From positions 593,276-657,275 of the forward strand of contig JAPDRO010000021.1 in the NCBI GenBank assembly GCA_030247885.1: a stretch of 64,000 nt of DNA. The letters run 5' to 3'. The stretch comes from Taxawa tesnikishii (nom. ined.) (Eukaryota > Ascomycota > Dothideomycetes > Dothideales). The notes under the pieces are model-generated. The model was not told the DNA's origin, ran no database searches, and saw only the letters and a program-made list of their open reading frames with translations. Shown here in pieces: positions 58,193 through 64,000 of the stretch. The translations under genes were made by a program, and so were the position numbers. The first letter of the stretch is position 1, and the number at the start of each line of letters is the position of its first letter.

Positions 58193-61100
58193 ATGGATGA
58201 TTTTCATCGTCTCTTCCAAGTAGTCGCCCAGCACCGCATCCTTGTTTGCATCCATTGTCAGTATGCAGTCGTACCTTCGCAGCTCGCCAAACATCTTCGT
58301 GTGCATCACAAGCGTCTCAGCTTACAACAACGGCGGGACATTATTGCCAAAGTCGGGTCTTTTACCGAACTTGCGCAAGTCGAGGCAGATGTCATCTATC
58401 CAGCAGCAACAGAGCCTCCCGTAACGGGACTTCCGGTGTACTTCGACGGCGAAGTGTGGCGGGAAAGATGGCGAAGGCAGGCTTTGTCCCTATATATGCC
58501 GCACTCCGCGTGGCATGCAAGATCATTGTGAGCGGCAACACGGCTGGGTCAACGGACAGAAGCGAGGCGGCGATGCTCGTTTGAAGCAGGTCCATACCCA
58601 CAACAAGCTGTGGTCTTGCGACCGCGCCTGTCAGCGTTTCTTCAAGGTCGGAAGCTGGCAGAGGTACTTCGAGGTCAAGTAGCGGACCTGGAGATTTGCG
58701 GTCGGAGGCGAGCCGGTCACCAGCGTGACTTCTTCCGGACGCAAGAAGAAGACATCCTTCAGGCAGAGCGCGACGCCGCATCTGCGGCCAACCGTGTCCG
58801 CGGATTCGACGAGCATCGTTCTACCGTGGTACCATGGCTCAGAGAGACCGGCATCGTCGACCATGTCTGCGGCGAAGAAAGACGAGATCCGAGCAGCGAT
58901 CGCCGTGCCCTCGCGAGACGAAGGATGTCCTCTGCGGACGATCGTCGATGCGATGGAGGACGTGCTCAGGGAGGCGCACGGCTGGTGTTTCGACGGACCC
59001 GACTGTATGCTCACTTGGCCATGTCGCGTCGTTCTCAGTCGGTTCCAGTCGTCGCAGGTCGAGTCGATTGGGAAGGTTCGGCCGTTCGATCCTTACAAGG
59101 AGCCCGGCACGCTCAAGGTCTACTTCAAGCTGGCGTCACAGTTCCTGTCGTACCTGGAGCGAGTGGCGATCTGTGACGAGTACCACTTCAGTGCTGACTC
59201 GGAGGAGACGATCCGGCCAGAGGACGTGATCGAACCGACGGACAAGCAAAGGGTGGTGTGGCATAACCTCCGTCGGTTAGCAGAACGGGGAGCGACGGGC
59301 ACGGGTGAAGGGATCAAGGGCCAACTGAGAGATGGGCTGGTTGAGTTATGGATGCTCGTTATCCGTCACACTACCGGAGCCCGACGGTACCGCTCGCCAA
59401 TAGTGAGCTTCTGCGCGATGCTAAGCATCAAGCCGTCTACGCAAGGCTGGATGGAACCCGGCAACTTCAACAGCAGTCTGTCTGCGATGATATGGGTCGC
59501 GCAGCTGCTGATCTTCTATGACTGTGCTCGCAAAGAGCGGCAGGGTGGGGAGAAACGCTCGCGCTCGTCAAGGAATGCTGTGAGAGTTATCTGCAGCAGA
59601 CGGCCGAGACGCCGATGGGGAGATACTCCGCTGGCGCCTGTTGCTGTTTCGCATCTCGAAGGACAGCGTGGGTGATCATGAGGCCTGTTGGGACGAAAGC
59701 GAACAGGTCCTGACATACGAAGATACAGAGCTGCGTATGGACCAGATCCCCACGCTACTGCTCTCCGAATACCGTGAGTGCGAACGGCTACTGTACGACG
59801 ACTTGCTGCTGGGTCAGAAGGACCTACGCCGCATGCAGTCTTGGGCGCTTAGAGATAGCGGCAACGTCGATACCGTCGGCTGGAGCTTGATCCAGCATCG
59901 TGACAACGCTCTCCTGCTGAGGGGACGGACAAAGCTCTGTTGGCCGCCGTTGAGCGTTCCGAGCAACTGTGCCGCCTTTTCCTTCAGCAAGACCGTCGAT
60001 CAGCGAGCGGCTTCGTTTGGAGGGACAGTGCGCTAGCCGGCTACGAGGCAACTGTGCAGGAGTTCTTGAAACGCTTGTGTCCTCGTTCACATCAGTGGCG
60101 GTCAGCCCATCCGCGAAAGCGAGTTCTTCTCCATGACCTGGCGGAACACGCAACGACGACGATCCATCACACTCCGCCACGATCGTGTCATGATACATGT
60201 CAAATACCACAAAGGTCAGCAGCAGACGGGCAGGTACAAGGAAAACATCCGGTTTCTCGCCAATCCGGTGGGCGACCTGTTGCTGGATTACCTCGTCTAT
60301 GTCGTGCCGCTACGACAGGTCTTTCTGCGGCAGCAATCACCAAAGGCACTGCTCTCCTCGTTCTTGTGGGAGAAAGACGGAAAGGTGTGGGGCGAAGGAC
60401 GGTTGAGTCGTTGTCTGGAGGAAGCCAGTGCTCGGGCGTGCACACCCCGGCTTCACGTTTCCAACTGGCGCCAGATGAGCGTGGCCATCGTCAAGACCAA
60501 GTTTGCGAGCAACATAGGCTGCTTCGAAGTCAACGAAGACGACGAGGACGCCGAGGAGATGGAGGAGGATATCCGAGCGATGACGAGACAGCGCAACCAC
60601 AAGACACGCACGGTCAACAGGGCGTATGCCAATCAGACGGGAGCGACCTTCGGCAACGTGTGGGACGGGCTGATCCGAATGGGACTTCGCGCGTCAACGT
60701 TGTGGCAGGACTTCTGGGAGTGGAGACGATGCTAAAAGGCAAGAAGCGAAAGAGGGACGGAGAAGAGTGTCGACTGAAGGAACGACTTGCCAAGGGTGTC
60801 TATCGGCCCCGCAAACCGTGGTCGGCAGAGGCTCTGCTGGAAGGGCTCAAAAGCTCTACGGCAACCAGAGAATGATGTGGAAATCGAGGGAGCAGGAACA
60901 GACCCTCACCACGATCATGTCGTGGACGGAGCAGGTGGTGGCCATCTTGCCAACCGGAGCCGGAAAGAGCCTGTCCTTCATGTTGCCGTGTACGCTGCCT
61001 GATGCCGGGATCACCATCCTCATCGTGCCGCTCGTATCCCTTCGGGCAGACCTGCTTCGGCGGATACGGGAACTGAACATCGCTCACCTCGAATGGTTGC

Positions 61101-62614
61101 CGGGAGAAAGTCGAGAAGCATCGCTGATAATCGTCAGCGTTGAGGCTGCAGCCACAACACACTTCACGAAATACGCACGAAGCCTGATCGTCCAGCAGAA
61201 ACTCGATCGAATCGTGATCGACGAATGCCACCTGACGGTGACTGCCGTTGACTACCGATCGAGCATCGTCGACCTTACTGCGGTCCGCAATCTCAGGACG
61301 CAGTTTGTCTACCTGACAGCCACACTGCCTCCGTCCATGAAGAGGAGTTTGAGGAGCGCAACTACCTCTACCGTCCGACAACCATCAGAGCATCGAGCAA
61401 CCGACCCAACATATTCTACATGGTCCGCAGGGCAGACCCTCGCAAAGGCAGCCTTCTGGAGCAGAGTGCGGTCGAAGCGCAAGACGCGTGGCGCGACTCC
61501 GACCTGTTCGATCATTCCCGTGACAAGATCGTCCTATACGTCCGAACGTGTGAGGACGCGGACAGCCTGTGCCAACTGCTTGGTTGTGCTGCATACACCG
61601 CAAAGAGCGGAACGCCGGAACAGAAGAAGCTCATCGTTGATCGCTGGATCCATACCTCCGACCGCCCGTATCTCGTTGCCACGACCGCTCTTGCCGAAGG
61701 CTTCGACCACGCTCATGTACGTCTGGTCATGAACGTAGGGGAGCCGGACTCGTTGGTCACCTTCGCGCAGGAGTCGGGTCGGGCCGGCCGCGACGGGATG
61801 GAGGCGTACTCGATGGTTCTCCTGCCGGCGACGTGGCAGGCACAGCTCGAAGACGACGTCGACGTCGGTTCGGAGCAGACGGGCAGCTGCAGGGACGACG
61901 TGTCACTTCGCAAGCGACGGGACAAGCAGGCCGTGCACAAGTACTTACGAGGCGAGCAATGTTTCCGAACTTCGCTGAGCGAACACCTCGATCTCGCTCA
62001 GCACCGAAGGTGGTGCATGCCGGAAGACGTGGCTTGCGACGTCTGCAAAGCGGCTCACGAGGATCAATCGCAGCCTCGGACGCGACAAGACGGCAGACCG
62101 CCCACACCGGACTCGATCTCATCCAGCAAGAGCGGCTGCAGGCTCCTCCGAACTTGTCAACTACCGTCTGGACCTGGCCAGCGTGCGCGGGACATGCTTG
62201 CTCTGCCGTGCGATGGACGAGGAATGGAAGCACGAGTTCTCCAAGTGTGCCCGGCGGCATGAGGTGTTTCACGAGCGCAGTCGAGTACGGCAGCGGCACG
62301 AGACACGCGGACGAAAGTGGTTGCGTCCGTACACGAGCTGCTTCTGGTGCCTAAACCCTCAGTCCATCTGCCAAAGGGCTGAGCTCAGCAAGACCAGTAA
62401 GGAAGAAGCGTGTGAGCACGGAGACGTGGTCCTGCCGCTCTGTTACGGGATATTCGTGAGCGCCGGAGGAGCCAGATGGCTAGAGGACCACTTCCGGCGC
62501 AGATTCGCCGGGGTGGAGGATTTCTTTGACTGGTTGGGAGAGGAGACAAGATTTGGAGGCGGAATGGCGGTACAGGGAGTCAGAGTAGCGGCAAAGGCTT
62601 TATTGTCGTTCTAA
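58193..62614 (+). CDS. Telomere-linked RecQ-type helicase (TLH) with N-terminal zinc-finger region and a recombinase-like middle; about twelve frame breaks
   Basis: TLH genes sit next to fungal telomeres and encode RecQ-like helicases. The start MDDFHRLFQVVAQHRILVCI with GLPVYFDG and CPYICRTPRGMQDHCERQHG resembles the OrsD/DUF3505 zinc-finger domain. Next is a helical middle (RGFDEHRSTVVPWLRETGIV, HGWCFDGPDCMLTWP). The tyrosine-recombinase-like stretch (about 60060-60720) is described separately. The RecQ core has Walker A LPTGAGKS (60947-60970), DECH box (61220-61231), LTATLPPSMK, a second RecA lobe with TTALAEGFDHAHVR, and motif VI QESGRAGRD (61768-61794). A Cys-rich tail follows (CDVCKAAHED, GTCLLCRAMDEEW, SCFWCLNPQ). 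About nine -1 and three +1/-2 frame changes lie near 58457, 58674, 58870, 59553, 59618, 59921, 60085, 60721, 60851, 61341, 62040-62110 and 62157. Catalytic motifs are intact, so assembly error and recent pseudogenisation are both possible. Confidence 0.85.
60060..60720 (+). other. Tyrosine-recombinase-like segment within the telomere-linked helicase
   Basis: ISGGQPIRESEFFSMTWRNT has the shape of recombinase box I (TGLRisEl..L.W.D), with the candidate Arg at 60112-60114. RHDRVMIHVKYHKGQQQTGR followed by hydrophobic residues and LLLDYL fits the beta-hairpin Lys region. LHVSNWRQMSVAIVKTKF resembles box II, with Arg at 60469-60471 but His five residues before it rather than three. NRAYANQTG supplies a late Tyr at 60625-60627. 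The order and approximate spacing fit, while the box II His is off position, so activity is uncertain. Confidence 0.4.
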
Positions 62615-62654
62615 GATAGCGAGGTCAGAGACAACTAATAGCAACGACCTATAA

Positions 62655-62726
62655 GAAAAAACAGAAGAAGTAGTGAAGGAAAAAACAGAAGAAGTAGTGA
62701 AGGAAAAAACAGAAGAAGTAGCGAAG
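62655..62726. repeat. 24-bp tandem repeat, three perfect-length copies
   Basis: Units GAAAAAACAGAAGAAGTAGT plus GAAG at 62655, 62679 and 62703, one C/T difference, just downstream of the helicase stop. Confidence 0.9.
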
Positions 62727-63869
62727 GAAAAAAATAGATAATAGCTTAAGAGGTAAATACGTTAGGTCCTTACTAGCTCCGACAAGCAAGAAAGAGTCCT
62801 AACAAAAAGTAAACGCCTAATAATAAGTTAGTTAGAGTAGTTAAGAAGAAGTCTAATAGATAAGGAAAGTAACTTAGTTAAATAGACTTAAGCTAAGTTA
62901 TAAAGAAGTTAAGAAAGAATCCTAAAGTATAATAAAGTTCTTCTTAAACCTTAGGGATTATATAGGATAATATAGAACTAAGAGTTAGGGTTTAGATAAA
63001 TAAGGGTAAAAAGTAAGTATATAAATGAAGAAGACGATAATCATAGAAAAGCTAAGTTTTAAAGAAAGGAACAATATTTCTCTATATAGGATTTTCAAAA
63101 AAAAAAGGTAATATTTCTCTCTATAACAAGTATAATATTTTAAAGAGAAAAGATATATCTCTTAAGATAAAAAAAGATAAAAGAAAGAAAAAGAAAAACT
63201 AATAGATTTAATAGTAAAGTAAAAGAAATTAAAGTAAAATAGTGGAATATAAAAAGAAAAAGGAGATTAGTTAAGAATAAGAGAAAAAAAGTAAAAGGAA
63301 AGTAAAGTAAGGGAGGATAATATAAAAGAAAAAGAGAGATAATAAAAAGAAAAGGTAATAAAAAGAGAGGAATAAAATAAGTAAGTTAGAAAATAAGAGT
63401 TATAATAAGGAAGGAATAAAGAAAGAAAGTTTAAGTAATAGGGATATAATAATATAGAAATAGAATAAAAGTAAAAAATAGGAAAATAAGAAGAGATAAA
63501 ATAAAAGAAAGAAAAGAAATAAAAGAAAAAAAGTTAAAATAAGAGATTTATAGTAAAAGATAAGGAGTAAAGTAATAGAGATATAGTAATATAAGAATGG
63601 AATAATAAATTAGTAGAGTTAAAGTAATATTTAAAAAGAATAAGAAAGTAATAAAAATATAGTAATAAAGTAATAAAATAATAAAGTAGTAAAGTAGTAA
63701 AGTAATAAAATAATAGAGTAATAAATAGTAGAGTAATAGAATAGTAGAGTAATAGAGTAGTAAAGTAATAAAGTAGTAGAGTAATAAGATATAAGAAGAA
63801 TAAAAGAAGTAGAGATAAAATAGAAAGAAAGAAATAAAGTAGAAAGAGAAAAAAACATTGAAAAAGAGA
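62727..63869. other. Purine-rich, strand-asymmetric subtelomeric collar
   Basis: The plus strand is mostly A and G with some T and almost no C from about 62870 on. Runs of AAAGAAA, GTAATAA and AGAGAAA dominate. No gene is supported: open frames here are low-complexity by-products. The G strand runs towards the telomere, the same polarity as TTAGGG. Confidence 0.75.
63640..63795. repeat. AGTAATAAA / AGTAGTAAA short tandem repeat
   Basis: Repeated AAAGTAATA and AAAGTAGTA units of 8-10 bases over about 155 bases within the collar. Confidence 0.8.
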
Positions 63870-63944
63870 GTGAGTGAGTGAGAGTAAGAATGAGTAAGAA
63901 TAAGAGTGAGTGAGTGAGTGAGTGAGTGAGTGAGCGAGTGAGTG
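63870..63944. repeat. GTGA/GAGT tetranucleotide array next to the telomere
   Basis: Tandem TGAG units, with variants such as TAAGAATGAG and one GCGAG, lead straight into the telomere repeats. Confidence 0.9.
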
Positions 63945-63946
63945 GG

Positions 63947-64000
63947 TTAGGGTTAGGGTTAGGGTTAGGGTTAGGGTTAGGGTTAGGGTTAGGGTTAGGG
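63947..64000 (+). repeat. Telomere: nine perfect TTAGGG repeats to the end of the window
   Basis: Nine uninterrupted TTAGGG units fill the last 54 bases, G-rich strand running 5' to 3' towards the end, which is the correct orientation for a right-hand chromosome end. Confidence 0.98.

Noticed and set aside
63631-63858. Minus-strand hydrophobic open frame next to the telomere
   Set aside because: The Leu/Tyr/Ser protein is a by-product of AGTAATAAA-type repeats; no gene signal.
1-64000. tRNA or rRNA genes
   Set aside because: No stretch with the conserved A/B-box pattern or rRNA core sequence was noticed; a covariance-model search would be decisive.

Overview
The window is the end of a chromosome from a filamentous ascomycete (Pezizomycotina; the class is not certain). 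It ends in nine uninterrupted TTAGGG repeats running to the last base. Genes carry 46-146 nt introns with CTAAC/CTGAC-type branch sites. Long AT-rich blocks are nearly free of CA and TG dinucleotides, the signature of repeat-induced point mutation (RIP).

Layout. Positions 1-9521 hold conserved genes: the CCR4-NOT ubiquitin ligase subunit Not4 (5' end outside the window), a long open frame that looks like the extended C-terminal half of filamentous-fungal Not4, a conserved CxxC protein on the minus strand, and a Yju2/CCDC130-type splicing factor. Positions 10433-16919 are accessory: a Ser/Thr-rich secreted-type protein, a Zn2Cys6 regulator and a dead quinone-oxidoreductase gene. Positions 17366-23445 are a RIP block containing a decayed Ty1/copia retrotransposon on the minus strand with 168-bp LTRs. 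Positions 23923-37412 are a gene island: an MFS transporter, a dead 2-oxoadipate dioxygenase-family (DUF1338) gene, two Zn2Cys6 regulators and the relic of an AtfA-like bZIP gene. Positions 37630-57740 are a second RIP block with two pogo/Fot1-type transposase relics, a SNF2-like relic, a Plavaka-like relic and several minisatellites. It is interrupted by one intact, un-RIPed pogo/Fot1 transposon at 52660-54507. The last 6 kb are a telomere-linked RecQ helicase gene (58193-62614), a purine-rich subtelomeric collar, and the telomere.

Two themes stand out. First, the conserved genes at the left are cut by single-base deletions, almost all in runs of four or more G or C. This points to consensus errors in a long-read assembly rather than dead genes. 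Second, the telomere-linked helicase carries a region between its N-terminal zinc-finger part and its RecQ core that reads like a tyrosine recombinase (box-I-like Arg, Lys hairpin, box-II-like Arg, late Tyr). That would make this subtelomeric gene look like a mobile-element protein; it is the most interesting candidate in the window.

The accessory genes do not form an obvious biosynthetic cluster: no PKS, NRPS, terpene cyclase or P450 was seen. The MFS gene with nearby Zn2Cys6 regulators and a catabolic pseudogene looks like the remains of a nutrient-use or detoxification island lying between two repeat blocks.
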